Source: Deltaproteobacteria bacterium
GTDB lineage: Bacteria; Desulfobacterota; Desulfobacteria; Desulfobacterales; JAFDCJ01
Assembly (NCBI GenBank): GCA_024277475.1
Contig: JAJRVC010000169.1
Location: forward strand, 1-33,810
Length of the DNA stretch: 33,810 nt
Reading direction: 5' to 3'
Numbering within the stretch: position 1 is the first letter of the stretch; each line of letters begins with the position of its first letter. Made by a program: the position numbers and the translations under genes. The notes beneath the pieces are model-generated. The model was not told the DNA's origin, made no database searches, and worked only from the letters and a program-made list of their open reading frames with translations. Below are positions 22,495 to 31,131 of the stretch, one piece after another.

Positions 22495-23295
22495 TTAGAG
22501 TTCACAAACCTGTTGTTCGTAGTCCAATAGAGATGTAATTTGGGGACTTTCACCGCAGACCGGGCAATTATTACGTTTTTTTATATTAACATTTCTGAAT
22601 TCCATGGTCAGGGCATCAAACATCATCAGGCGATTGGTGAGCAGATTCCCTTTGCCGATGATATATTTCAGAACCTCGGTGGTCTGCAGGGTTCCGAATA
22701 CTCCCGCCAAGGCGCCCAATACCCCTGCCTGGCTACAGCTTGGAACCGCGTCGGGTGGGGGTGGTTCCGGGAAGACACAGCGATAACAAGCTGTTTGGCC
22801 GGGTATAACAGTCATGGTTTGACCTTGAAACCGAAGAATACCGGCATGGGAAAATGGTTTTGGGGCCATCACACAGGCGTCGTTGATAAGGAACTTGGCC
22901 GGAAAATTGTCTGTGCCGTCAACGACGAAGTCATAGTCCCGGATAATTTCCGATATATTTGTTGAGTCAATCATTGTTTCATGGGTAATAACGGATACAT
23001 CAGGATTCATACGACGGATTTTCTTCCGAGCGGCTTCAACTTTCTTACTGCCTACATCCTCGGTGAAATAAATCACCTGCCGTTGCAGATTCGTCAGGTC
23101 AACGACATCGCCGTCAACAATACCCAGGGTGCCGATTCCGGCCGCAGCCAGATACAGCATAATCGGTGCGCCCAGCCCGCCGGCACCAATCACCAGTACT
23201 TTGGCCTTGGAAATTCTCTGTTGGCCTTCAACACCGACATCGGCCAGAATCAAATGGCGACTGTATCTTTCAATTTGTTCATCGGTTAATTCCAT
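22495..23295 (-). CDS. MoeB/ThiF/HcyF-like E1 activating enzyme
   Basis: A 266-residue adenylyltransferase that activates the C-terminal glycine of a ThiS-like carrier. Motifs are VIGAGGLGAPIMLYLAAAGI (nucleotide binding), the NLQRQ loop, two zinc pairs (CYRC and CPVC) and the cysteine VPSCSQAGVLG used for thioester or sulfur transfer. There is no rhodanese domain, so sulfur must come from another protein; the TusA-tailed sulfite reductase is the obvious candidate. The ribosome site AGAGGG is 7 nt from the ATG. Confidence 0.9.
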   Translation of the reverse strand: MELTDEQIERYSRHLILADVGVEGQQRISKAKVLVIGAGGLGAPIMLYLAAAGIGTLGIVDGDVVDLTNLQRQVIYFTEDVGSKKVEAARKKIRRMNPDVSVITHETMIDSTNISEIIRDYDFVVDGTDNFPAKFLINDACVMAPKPFSHAGILRFQGQTMTVIPGQTACYRCVFPEPPPPDAVPSCSQAGVLGALAGVFGTLQTTEVLKYIIGKGNLLTNRLMMFDALTMEFRNVNIKKRNNCPVCGESPQITSLLDYEQQVCEL

Positions 23296-23311
23296 TTCAA
23301 AACCCTCTGTT

Positions 23312-24547
23312 TCAGATTATATCCAGAGCCTGCTGAATATCTCCAATTAAGTCTTCGATGTCTTCGATTCCTACCGATAGGCGAATCAACCCCTCCGTGA
23401 CACCCATCAATTCTTTTTCCGACAGTGTATATTCATGAAATATGGTGGATGCAGGGTGCAAAATCAAAGAGGTGTTATCGCCCAGATTGGTGGCGCGTTT
23501 TATAATTTTTAATTGATTGAGAAACCGAAAGCAGGTCGGCTTATCGGTCAGTTCGAATGAAAGGACTCCGCCGGATCGTCGATTAAACTGTTTTTGCGCC
23601 AAATGATGAAAAGGTGAATCCGCTAAACCGGGATAATTGACACTTTTGATCTTTGAATTTTCAGCCAGATATTCAGCAATTTTTTGCGTATTCCGACAAA
23701 CTTTATCCACCCTCAAAGACAGTGTCTCTAAACCAAGACTTTGCAAATACGCGGCTTGCGGTGCCATACAGGCACCGATGTCTCGATAAAGCTCTTTCCG
23801 CAGGCGGACTAAAAAAGCCAGGCCCCCCATTTTTTTATAATTTTCCAGACTCGGGTACCCCGCCCAGGTGCAATTTCCCAGATCAACGATAACCCCGCCA
23901 ATGCTGGTCGCCCCTCCTGAAATCAACTTGGTGGAGGAATGCACGACAACATCCACTCCGAAATCCTTGCCCTTAAACAGATAGGGGGTGGTAACGGTGC
24001 CGTCCACAACAACAGCAACTCCTTTTTTGTGAGAGATTTCGGCAATTTCTCCAATATCGGGCACGCTCATACTCGGGTTTGAAATCGTTTCCAGAAATAC
24101 GGTACGGGTTTTGCGATCGATGGCATCGCGGACCTGAGAAAAATCGTGAATATCTACAAAGCGGGTTTCAATCCCGAAATTTTTAAGTGTGTTTTTAAAA
24201 AACGAGTAGGTATTGCCAAACAGCGAATGGGTGGAGACCACATTTTCACCTCGCCTGACCAGGTTCAGGAAAACATTCGAAATCGCCGCCATCCCTGAAG
24301 CCACCGCCAGAGCGCCGCGTCCGTTTTCCAGTGAATTCATTTTGTGTTCGAATAATTCAACGGTTGGATTGGTTACCCGACTGTAGGCATGGGCCGGTTT
24401 TCTATAGGCAAAGGCGTCTTCTAAATCTTCGGCTGATTTAAAATGAAAGGCGACTCCGGCATAAATCGGATATTTTATTGCGCCATGTACATCATTTTTG
24501 GAGACGTCACAATGAATGGCCCTGGTATTGAATCCCAGCTTTGACAT
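23312..24547 (-). CDS. metY: O-acetylhomoserine sulfhydrylase-like PLP enzyme (MetY type)
   Basis: A 411-residue Cys/Met-metabolism PLP enzyme. The cofactor lysine lies in VVHSSTKLISGGATSIGG near residue 190, and the N-terminus (GFNTRAIHCD) and AYSRVTNPTVELFE segments are typical of the sulfhydrylase branch. It would replace the acetyl or succinyl group of an activated homoserine with sulfur, here probably delivered as a protein thiocarboxylate. The start codon lies 3 nt after the stop of the carrier gene, and its ribosome site GGGAGG is formed by the last codons of that gene. Confidence 0.88.
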   Translation of the reverse strand: MSKLGFNTRAIHCDVSKNDVHGAIKYPIYAGVAFHFKSAEDLEDAFAYRKPAHAYSRVTNPTVELFEHKMNSLENGRGALAVASGMAAISNVFLNLVRRGENVVSTHSLFGNTYSFFKNTLKNFGIETRFVDIHDFSQVRDAIDRKTRTVFLETISNPSMSVPDIGEIAEISHKKGVAVVVDGTVTTPYLFKGKDFGVDVVVHSSTKLISGGATSIGGVIVDLGNCTWAGYPSLENYKKMGGLAFLVRLRKELYRDIGACMAPQAAYLQSLGLETLSLRVDKVCRNTQKIAEYLAENSKIKSVNYPGLADSPFHHLAQKQFNRRSGGVLSFELTDKPTCFRFLNQLKIIKRATNLGDNTSLILHPASTIFHEYTLSEKELMGVTEGLIRLSVGIEDIEDLIGDIQQALDII

Positions 24548-24550
24548 GCA

Positions 24551-24769
24551 TCATCCTCCCGAAGCTTTTCCACCACCCATAAAATAGAGAAACTCCACCT
24601 GATCATTGTCCTTGAGTTGGGTGGTCGCAAAATCGGCGCGCTCCAAAATTTCGTCATTTAATTCCACCGATACCATTTCAGGCATCTCCACGTCTTTTTC
24701 TTTTAATAAATCAGCGACGGATAAAACCTCGGAGACGACTTCATCTTTCCCGTTAATGGCTATTTTCAT
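24551..24769 (-). CDS. ThiS/HcyS-like sulfur-carrier protein with C-terminal extension
   Basis: A 72-residue ubiquitin-like carrier. The body (INGKDEVV...VEFLYFMGGG) matches ThiS-type carriers, which normally end at the Gly-Gly. Here five residues, KASGG, follow the GGG. The chain thus ends with a second Gly-Gly; either this is used directly, or the JAMM peptidase at 22100-22492 trims it to expose the first. The GGA GGA codons of that tail also serve as the Shine-Dalgarno of metY. Neighbours (E1 enzyme, sulfhydrylase, JAMM, sulfite reductase) match the Wolinella homocysteine pathway rather than thiamine synthesis. A good AGGGAGGA site precedes the ATG. Confidence 0.85.
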   Translation of the reverse strand: MKIAINGKDEVVSEVLSVADLLKEKDVEMPEMVSVELNDEILERADFATTQLKDNDQVEFLYFMGGGKASGG

Positions 24770-24860
24770 AAAATCCTCCCTGCCTTGAATTGGATAATTT
24801 TTCTTACGATTATCAACCTGGAAACCATCGGCCCGGTTGTAATTTGGTTTGTTGGATTAT

Positions 24861-24962
24861 TTCTGCCCCCCGGCAGCGGGATCTTCGACTGGCTCTCCGA
24901 GGCGTAGGATCATACCCCTACGAACCGGAGGCCCAAAGGACCAGGATTTCGATGGTAGATTA
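24861..24962 (+). repeat. ~100-bp imperfect-palindrome repeat, copy A
   Basis: Closely similar (about nine in ten bases by eye) to 28261-28362, in the same orientation. The centre folds into a long stem: GGCTCTCCGAGGCGTAGG against CCCCTACGAACCGGAGGCC, around the loop ATCATA. It ends exactly at the stop codon of the Rrf2 gene, between it and the carrier gene. Some differences between the copies keep stem pairing, which suggests a selected structure or mobile REP-like element. Confidence 0.8.
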
Positions 24963-25415
24963 AATATCAAAATAAAGGCTCTGGTTTTCCTTTGCCAGAA
25001 TTTCAGCCTCCCGTTTTAAAATTTCATTGAAGTCTATCGCATCAATGACGGAAAAAATGGCGGCTTCAACCTCTGCAAAAACGCCATAAAAACCGTTTCG
25101 ATTTGCGCCAGTTTTTTCTCGAAAACTTTCAGGTTCGTTGTTGAATAAAGAAAATCGGGAGCGTTCCACCAACCGAATAACATCGCCCACTCTGATTTCA
25201 GACGGTGGACGGGCCAGTGCATAGCCGCCGTTGGGACCCTTTTTGCTTTGAACCAGGACGCCTTTTTTCAATTGAAGAAGAATTTGCTCCAGATATTTTC
25301 GCGGAATGCGTTGCCGTTTGGCAAGATCGGCAATGTGAACCCGATGATGCCCGAAGTGGTGAGACAAATCCAGGATGACTTTGAGTGCATAATTGCATTT
25401 ATTTGAAAGTTTCAT
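24960..25415 (-). CDS. Rrf2-family regulator without an iron-sulfur cysteine triad
   Basis: A 151-residue Rrf2 protein. The winged helix covers residues ~1-85 (KCNYALKVILDLSHHFG, ADLAKRQRIPRKYLEQILLQ, KGPNGGYALARPP). The Cys triad used by IscR and NsrR to bind a cluster is missing; the only cysteine is Cys7. It therefore resembles CymR-type members that sense a sulfur-metabolic state through a partner or small ligand. As first gene before the sulfur-carrier operon, it is the likely repressor of that operon and of itself. Confidence 0.88.
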   Translation of the reverse strand: MKLSNKCNYALKVILDLSHHFGHHRVHIADLAKRQRIPRKYLEQILLQLKKGVLVQSKKGPNGGYALARPPSEIRVGDVIRLVERSRFSLFNNEPESFREKTGANRNGFYGVFAEVEAAIFSVIDAIDFNEILKREAEILAKENQSLYFDI

Positions 25416-25433
25416 ATCAGGCTCATTCCATAT

Positions 25434-25475
25434 TTAGTACTATGACCTTATAGACTAATAAAAATCGGTTGTCAA
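25434..25475 (-). promoter_or_regulatory. Sigma70 promoter with overlapping operator for the Rrf2/sulfur-carrier operon
   Basis: On the minus strand TTGACA (25475-25470), 17 bp, then TATAAG (25452-25447) give a near-consensus promoter. An inverted repeat TTAGT-N15-ACTAA (25458-25434) covers the -10 box, a position suited to repression by the Rrf2 protein. A similar TATAGACTA word lies at 25537-25545. Confidence 0.65.
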
Positions 25476-26023
25476 TAAGTATTTTATGTATTTTATAAGA
25501 ATTTATAATTAATTTTATATTATTATCTATGTTTTATATAGACTATATAGGGTTGCTAATAAAACCTCGATCTGGCTGCTATTCATCCGGCAATCCGACT
25601 GAATACAAATCGTCCGGGTTCCATTGGACTCTGATCTTTGAAATGAGAATCCTTTTGTGAAAAGAAAGAAGGGGGGCATGATCTTTATAGATCATGAAAA
25701 AATCCTTTATCTGATAAATGGGTGTCTGGGAACTATGTTGCCTGAGGACATTGATATGAATTTGTTTTAGTGCTATGGAACATTGAGTATTATAAAAGGA
25801 GATTGGAAACTAAACACTGGAATTTACAATCACGGGTGGTGATATTGACTTAGTATCTAAAATTATTTCATATTTTTAGATATAATTGCAATCTATAGAC
25901 GGCCCTCCGTTGAATTAGGGGCTTATTTTTGGCATATCGCAATTGGGAATAAAGTCCGGATGGTCAATGTATCACGAGTTCCGTTGAAAATCTGATGTCT
26001 CGGGATAGGACCCAAAAAATATC
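25476..26023. other. 548-bp intergenic region ahead of the symporter
   Basis: No gene is supported here. It is AT-rich and holds a CATGATC...GATCATG hairpin (25678-25697), and a 9-bp inverted repeat TATCTAAAA/TTTTAGATA (25854-25882). A TTGACT word (25845-25850) and a TATAAT word (25881-25886) are 30 bp apart, too far for one standard promoter. The inverted repeat between them may be an operator for the symporter gene. Confidence 0.4.
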
Positions 26024-28174
26024 ATGAATGATCAGGCGAAAAAAAAAGGCGGCATTTCTCTTTCCACCCAAATTCTAGTTGGTTTAACACTTGGCGTCTT
26101 CGTCGGTCTATTTTTCGGGGATAAAGCCTCGGTACTCGCAATCATTGGTAGAGCATACATCGGCTTGATCCAGATGTCGATCCTACCCTACATGGTGGTT
26201 TCACTGATGCTCGGCATCGGATCTTTGAGCTATGAGAAGGCAGGAAAGCTTGCCATCACAGGAGGCATTGTTCTGGCCGCATCCTGGTTTATAGCATTTA
26301 CTATCGTTTTTTTGATGCCTTTTGCTTTTCCCTCCATGGAAGCCGGCTCTTTTTACAGTTCCAGTCTGATAGAAGTCGCCAAGGTGGACTTTATCGACCT
26401 CTACATTCCAATTAACCCGTTCAGCTCCCTGGCTCGTACAGTGGTACCCGCAACGGCTGTGTTTAGCGTCGCCTTTGGTATTGCGCTTATCGGAGTTGAA
26501 AACAAACAGAGTCTTCTTGACATTTTGGCTGCCACATCAAAAACGCTCACTCGTATTGCGATGATGGTGGTAAAGCTTACCCCCATTGGTGTTTTCGCCA
26601 TCGCCGCGAATGCTACCGGCACCATGACCATCGGAGAGTTCGGCCGGTTGCAGAGCTATATCATACCTTTTATTGTCGCTACCCTTTTATTGACTTTTTG
26701 GATTCTTCCGGGACTGGCAGCCGCGCTTACACCTTTCAGTTACCGTGAAATCCTCAAATCCGCCAGTGATGCCCTGGTCACCGGCTTCGTTACAGGGAAT
26801 CTGTTCATTACACTGCCAATGCTGGTGGAAAGCGCCAAAAAGCTTTTTGAGGATCATCGAGTAAAAAATAATGACATCGATAACTATGTTGAGGTGCTGG
26901 TTCCTACATCCTTCAACTTCCCCAATATCGGTAAGTTGCTAACATTGCTTTTCATCCTCTTTGCCGGCTGGTTTGTCGGCAAAAGCATTGCTTTTGCAGA
27001 CTATCCAGGCTTTGCAGTGTTAGGACTGTTTACCCTGTTTGGCGGTGTGGATTTAGCGCTACCTTTCCTGTTGGACCAAATGCAGATTCCTTCAGACATG
27101 TATCAGCTCTATGTAGTCACGGGAGTCCTCAATAGCTGGTTTGCGACCCTTCTTGCAGTCATGAACCTGTTTTCATTCACGTTGGTGGCTGTATGCGCAG
27201 CAACGGGTGCAGTAAAAATAAATTGGTCACGCATTTTCAGTTTTTCGATAATTTCGTTGGTGATTTTTACTGCTGCCCTCCTTGGAACGCGTTTCGTTCT
27301 GTCTGAGATGGTAAGCAAGGACGATATTCAGCGGCACACCCTGATGAACTCGGAAATAGAAAATCAACAGACAGCCGACATCAAAAAGACCGCCGCGAAA
27401 GCGCCAACTCAAAAAAGCCATTTTAAATCGATTATCAAGCGCGGCAAGCTACGGGTAGGCTACAACCCTGAAAACTTACCATTTTCTTTTATTAACGACG
27501 ATGGCGATCTAGTTGGTTTTGATGTGGAGCTTATGCATGAACTGGCCGAGGAGATGGGAGTTAAGTTGGAGTTTATTCCGTGGACATACAAAACGATATT
27601 AAAAGAGATCGAACAAAACAAATTTGATGTGGCCATAGGGGGGCTGATTGTTACCCCGGAGTGGCTTACCAAGGTCAATTTCTCGAATCCCTACATTACT
27701 ATTACCACAGCCGTGGTTGTGGAAGACCAAAGACGCAATAAGTTTAAAAACTGGCGTTCGATAGACAAGAAACTCAACATTCGCCTAGGTTGGGTTGGGA
27801 AGGGGCGGGCAAAAGATGTCAAGCGCTACTTGCCGAATACTGATATCGTACTAATGGAATCTTACAAAGAATTTTTCACTGACAATCCAGATAAGGTCGA
27901 TGCAATCATCATCAGTGCGGAGGCGGGCTCAGCCTGGACGATCCTCTATCCCGCCTATTCTGTTGTTGTGCCGGAGCCTCACATAAAGGCTAATGCTGCT
28001 TTGGCCATGCCTTTGGATGCGGATTTTATAGACTTTGTCAATAGCTGGCTGCAAATGAAGAAGACCAGCGGAATTATCAACAAACTTTACGACAAGTGGA
28101 TTTTGGGTAAAAAAGTAAAGCAGAAAAAACTGCGCTGGTCAATTGGGCGCGACGTGCTTGGTTTGTGGGAATGA
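26024..28174 (+). CDS. Dicarboxylate/amino-acid symporter fused to a periplasmic binding protein
   Basis: 716 residues. Residues 1-~400 are an SDF-family (DctA/GltP-like) cation symporter: the TGNLFITLPMLVES and PTSFNFPNIGKLLTLL blocks stand where its re-entrant loops lie. A further hydrophobic segment at ~402-425 follows, then a charged linker and, from ~472 to 700, a solute-binding domain of the amino-acid ABC type (GKLRVGYNPENLPFSFINDDG, VGFDVELMHELAEEMGVKLEF). The extra segment would carry the binding domain outside the membrane, where it could feed substrate to the carrier. Such a pairing of a secondary carrier and binding domain in one chain is uncommon. No clear ribosome site precedes the ATG. 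Substrate is probably an acidic amino acid or C4-dicarboxylate, by family only. Confidence 0.85.
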   Translation: MNDQAKKKGGISLSTQILVGLTLGVFVGLFFGDKASVLAIIGRAYIGLIQMSILPYMVVSLMLGIGSLSYEKAGKLAITGGIVLAASWFIAFTIVFLMPFAFPSMEAGSFYSSSLIEVAKVDFIDLYIPINPFSSLARTVVPATAVFSVAFGIALIGVENKQSLLDILAATSKTLTRIAMMVVKLTPIGVFAIAANATGTMTIGEFGRLQSYIIPFIVATLLLTFWILPGLAAALTPFSYREILKSASDALVTGFVTGNLFITLPMLVESAKKLFEDHRVKNNDIDNYVEVLVPTSFNFPNIGKLLTLLFILFAGWFVGKSIAFADYPGFAVLGLFTLFGGVDLALPFLLDQMQIPSDMYQLYVVTGVLNSWFATLLAVMNLFSFTLVAVCAATGAVKINWSRIFSFSIISLVIFTAALLGTRFVLSEMVSKDDIQRHTLMNSEIENQQTADIKKTAAKAPTQKSHFKSIIKRGKLRVGYNPENLPFSFINDDGDLVGFDVELMHELAEEMGVKLEFIPWTYKTILKEIEQNKFDVAIGGLIVTPEWLTKVNFSNPYITITTAVVVEDQRRNKFKNWRSIDKKLNIRLGWVGKGRAKDVKRYLPNTDIVLMESYKEFFTDNPDKVDAIIISAEAGSAWTILYPAYSVVVPEPHIKANAALAMPLDADFIDFVNSWLQMKKTSGIINKLYDKWILGKKVKQKKLRWSIGRDVLGLWE

Positions 28175-28260
28175 GCTTTCGGTAAACTTGTGTACCGATC
28201 GCCCTATTATCTTAGATCACTCCACACTTTGTATTATTTTCAAGGCAAAGCCTGTTATTT

Positions 28261-28362
28261 CTGACCCCCGACGGCGGGATCTTCGACTGGCTCTCCGAGG
28301 CGTAGGATCGTACCCTTACGAGCCGGAGGCCCAGAGGACCAGGATTCCGATGTTAGATTGAA
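28261..28362 (+). repeat. ~100-bp imperfect-palindrome repeat, copy B
   Basis: Second copy of the element at 24861-24962, same orientation. Its stem GGCTCTCCGAGGCGTAGG pairs with CCCTTACGAGCCGGAGGCC around the loop ATCGTA. It lies 87 nt after the symporter stop codon. The remaining gap to 28454 holds no gene. Confidence 0.8.
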
Positions 28363-28454
28363 ATAAAACCACTGACGCTAAAAAATTCATGATTTCAATA
28401 TATTATAGAAACTCCGAGATGTTAACCCATAAAAAAGCAAGTGATTCCCTTTAA

Positions 28455-29384
28455 ATGCATCTGCTAACTTGGATCATCGTATTTGTTGCCGGTCTGGCTG
28501 TACTTGTAAAAGCATCCGATCTTTTTGTCAACGCAGCTGAAAAAATCGGACAGTCCTTCGGAATGCCCCATTTCATTATCGGAGTCGTGATCGTCGGGGC
28601 GGGGACATCGCTGCCTGAGCTGGTGTCATCTGTACTGGCCGTAATCGGCGGTACCAGCGAAATTGTTGTTGGAAACGTACTCGGCTCCAACATGACCAAC
28701 ATTTTTCTCATTCTCGGCATTGCCGGTGTTGTGGGAAAAAAGCTCCATATTGCTTATGACATGTTAGAAATTGATCTGCCCATTTTTCTTGGTGCAGCCC
28801 TGTTGATTGCCTTCATGATTTACGACGGCAACTTCTCCCGGGGGGAAGCGATTATCTGTCTGCTGGGACTGTTCCTGTTTGTGCTCAACACACTGAAGGG
28901 GCAAAAACAAAAAGGAAAAGACACGGTGCGAAAACCGGCCGGCGTGCGTGCATGGGCCATGCTACCGGCCGGTTCGGTTTTGATCTTTCTGGGTGCCAAA
29001 TACACTGTCGATTCGGTTATTGCCCTGTCAAAAATTTTCAATATCGGCGCGGAAATCATCGCTTTAAGTGCGGTGGCTCTGGGTACTTCCCTGCCGGAGG
29101 TTCTGGTTACCATTACGGCCGCCCGCAAAGGAAAGCCTGAAATGGCCATTGGTAATGTTATGGGCAGCAATATTTTCAACAGCTTCGCAGTGATGGGAAT
29201 ATCCGGACTGATCGGATCGCTTCACATTCCTGAAGATGTGATTTCTTTTGCCTTACCTTTTTCCATTGCCGCCACCTTTCTTTATGTTATTATCATTGCG
29301 GACCGCAAAATTAACCTCTGGGAGGGCTTTTTACTACTACTTTTTTACCTGTTTTTCTTATTGCACTTGTTGGGTATTGCTTAA
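28455..29384 (+). CDS. CaCA-family Na+/Ca2+ antiporter (YrbG type)
   Basis: A 309-residue membrane protein of ~10 hydrophobic segments with the two inverted alpha repeats of the family: GAGTSLPELVSSVLA...GNVLGSNMTNIF (residues ~53-90) and ALGTSLPEVLVTITA...GNVMGSNIFNSF (~205-245). The two Glu residues in the SLPE motifs are the cation ligands. It exports calcium against sodium or proton entry. No strong ribosome site is seen before the ATG. It is flanked by unrelated genes and stands alone. Confidence 0.92.
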   Translation: MHLLTWIIVFVAGLAVLVKASDLFVNAAEKIGQSFGMPHFIIGVVIVGAGTSLPELVSSVLAVIGGTSEIVVGNVLGSNMTNIFLILGIAGVVGKKLHIAYDMLEIDLPIFLGAALLIAFMIYDGNFSRGEAIICLLGLFLFVLNTLKGQKQKGKDTVRKPAGVRAWAMLPAGSVLIFLGAKYTVDSVIALSKIFNIGAEIIALSAVALGTSLPEVLVTITAARKGKPEMAIGNVMGSNIFNSFAVMGISGLIGSLHIPEDVISFALPFSIAATFLYVIIIADRKINLWEGFLLLLFYLFFLLHLLGIA

Positions 29385-29547
29385 GCAGTCAAGGTCGAGA
29401 AAATAGTCAAGATATGGGATACTCCTTGATTTTTTAAAAATCAACGATATCTATCATCAGCGAATCATTGATTAGCTGATATTCATCATAGAACGCTATG
29501 CCAGGCACTGTTGAGTCATTTTCACAAAAAAAAAGGGGGAGGGGTAT

Positions 29548-30180
29548 ATGAGTTTTAAAATAAAAAACAATGTATTAACCCCCTTTAGCCCACTGGTTAT
29601 GAAAAAGATTAAGGAAGTGCTTTCTTTTAACCTGCCGATTGACCTTATTTGTACCAGCCATGGTGTTATCTGGAGAGAGCACCCCGAACAAATAGTCGAA
29701 AAATACCTTGAGTGGGCAAACGAATACCAAGAGAATCAGATAACCATTATTTACGATACCATGTGGAACGGCACCCGTATGATGGCTGAGAAAATTGCGT
29801 CCGGCATAAAAGATGCCGACAAAGAAGTTAACGTCAAACTTTTCAACCTTGCCAAAACAGATAAAAATGATGTTATCACCGAGGTTTTTAAATCCAAAAC
29901 GATTCTCGTCGGTTCACCAACCATTAATAAAGGTATCTTGGTCTCCGTTGCAGGTATTCTTGAAGAAATAAAGGGGCTAAAATTTAAAAATAAGAAAGCC
30001 GCGGCATTTGGTTGTTACGGGTGGAGTGGAGAATCAGCTAAAATTATTTCCGGTGTTTTAGAAGAATCAGGATTTGACATCATAGATGAAGGCTTGAGGG
30101 TGATGTGGAATCCGGGCGATGAAGGTGTAACCCAATGTGTTGAATTCGGCAAAAAATTCGCTGTCGATGTACCGTTTTAA
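29548..30180 (+). CDS. Flavodiiron protein C-terminal part: stand-alone flavodoxin domain
   Basis: 210 residues matching the end of FprA/flavorubredoxin-type flavodiiron proteins. Residues ~12-65 (PFSPLVMKKIKEVL, LICTSHGVIWREHPEQIVEKYLEW) are the tail of the metallo-beta-lactamase domain, and ~66-205 are the FMN-binding flavodoxin domain (IIYDTMWNGTRMMAEKIA, VGSPTINKGILVSVA, GCYGWSGESAK). The first ~190 residues with the di-iron site are missing, and the upstream DNA does not encode them. The ATG has an extreme ribosome site (GGGGGAGGGG). It may be a remnant of a deletion that is still expressed, or an electron carrier in its own right; O2 or NO reduction is not possible without the iron domain. 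Confidence 0.8.
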   Translation: MSFKIKNNVLTPFSPLVMKKIKEVLSFNLPIDLICTSHGVIWREHPEQIVEKYLEWANEYQENQITIIYDTMWNGTRMMAEKIASGIKDADKEVNVKLFNLAKTDKNDVITEVFKSKTILVGSPTINKGILVSVAGILEEIKGLKFKNKKAAAFGCYGWSGESAKIISGVLEESGFDIIDEGLRVMWNPGDEGVTQCVEFGKKFAVDVPF

Positions 30181-30285
30181 ATTTTGACCTACTTCAAAGA
30201 ATCCGGTAATTTATTCAATCAGACCTATGAATCAGAAAGCAAAGTCCATCTTCCAAAATATGAATACAATCTTGTGGCCTGACGG

Positions 30286-31131
30286 TTACATTATTTTTTC
30301 CTCTTTAAACTCCAGACGGCCCTTCTGATGTGAAATCCTGATTACATATAGATGAAAATCCTTATCGCCTATATTTTCATAGTACAGAAAGACATTATCG
30401 TCTCTGACTATATTAGCACTCGCTGTCGCACCACACATGAAATGGTAAAATCGATGATTGATATATAGATCGCATGTTTTTTCAAGTCTCATGAAATGAT
30501 CGTGGCCACAAAAAACAAATTCAATTTTTTGTGAATTCACGAAATCAATCAATCTGCGGGAATTCATAAAAAGATCCATATCCGTTCCCAGGAGTGGATA
30601 ATGAGTGATCAGCAGCGCCAGGTCGTAAGTCATTCCACGCAGCTTTCCTTCGATAGTGTTCAGGATACCCTCTTCAACAAAGCCGTAATCACTAAACACA
30701 AGCGTGTTGTCAATGCCGATAAACAGGACTTTTTTACCGTCAATCGCCAGAGTCTCCATAAAATTGACATCAGTAAAATTTTCTTTCAGTTTCGTTATTT
30801 TCCGATCCACAAAAAGTTTCTTTTTTTGGGTTTGCTGATGGCTGAAGGGATAAAGCACCGTTGGATTATAAATATACTCTTTGAAGAGTTCATGCCCAAC
30901 AGTGTTTCTTTTGTCATGGTTCCCAATGACAGCTACAAAATGCTCACAATTTATCCTATCCAAAAACCGTCGGGCTTCGGCGAATTCGCATTCACGGCCG
31001 TCGGTGGTCGTGTCACCGGTGTCAATGACAACGTCGGCCGGATAAGAATTGATTTTTTCAAGCAAAAGCTCATCATCGCCATCCCAGTGGCGAGGCCCGA
31101 AATGCAGGTCTGAAAAGTGTAAAATATTCAT
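30286..31131 (-). CDS. Calcineurin-like metallophosphoesterase
   Basis: A 281-residue phosphoesterase with the complete metal-binding set in order: DLHFGPRH (residues 8-15), GDTTTDG near 39, GNHDKR near 70, THYPLLGTD near 175 and GHDHF near 211. This pattern is that of the class III cyclic-nucleotide phosphodiesterase/CpdA-like group, but the substrate cannot be told from sequence. It is transcribed opposite to the flavodoxin-domain gene and has no operon partner. There is no clear ribosome site before the ATG at 31131. Confidence 0.88.
   Translation of the reverse strand: MNILHFSDLHFGPRHWDGDDELLLEKINSYPADVVIDTGDTTTDGRECEFAEARRFLDRINCEHFVAVIGNHDKRNTVGHELFKEYIYNPTVLYPFSHQQTQKKKLFVDRKITKLKENFTDVNFMETLAIDGKKVLFIGIDNTLVFSDYGFVEEGILNTIEGKLRGMTYDLALLITHYPLLGTDMDLFMNSRRLIDFVNSQKIEFVFCGHDHFMRLEKTCDLYINHRFYHFMCGATASANIVRDDNVFLYYENIGDKDFHLYVIRISHQKGRLEFKEEKIM

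Noticed and set aside
29512..29514. TGA upstream of the flavodoxin-domain gene as a selenocysteine codon
   Set aside because: The frame before the TGA shows no flavodiiron homology and no SECIS-like hairpin was seen after it.
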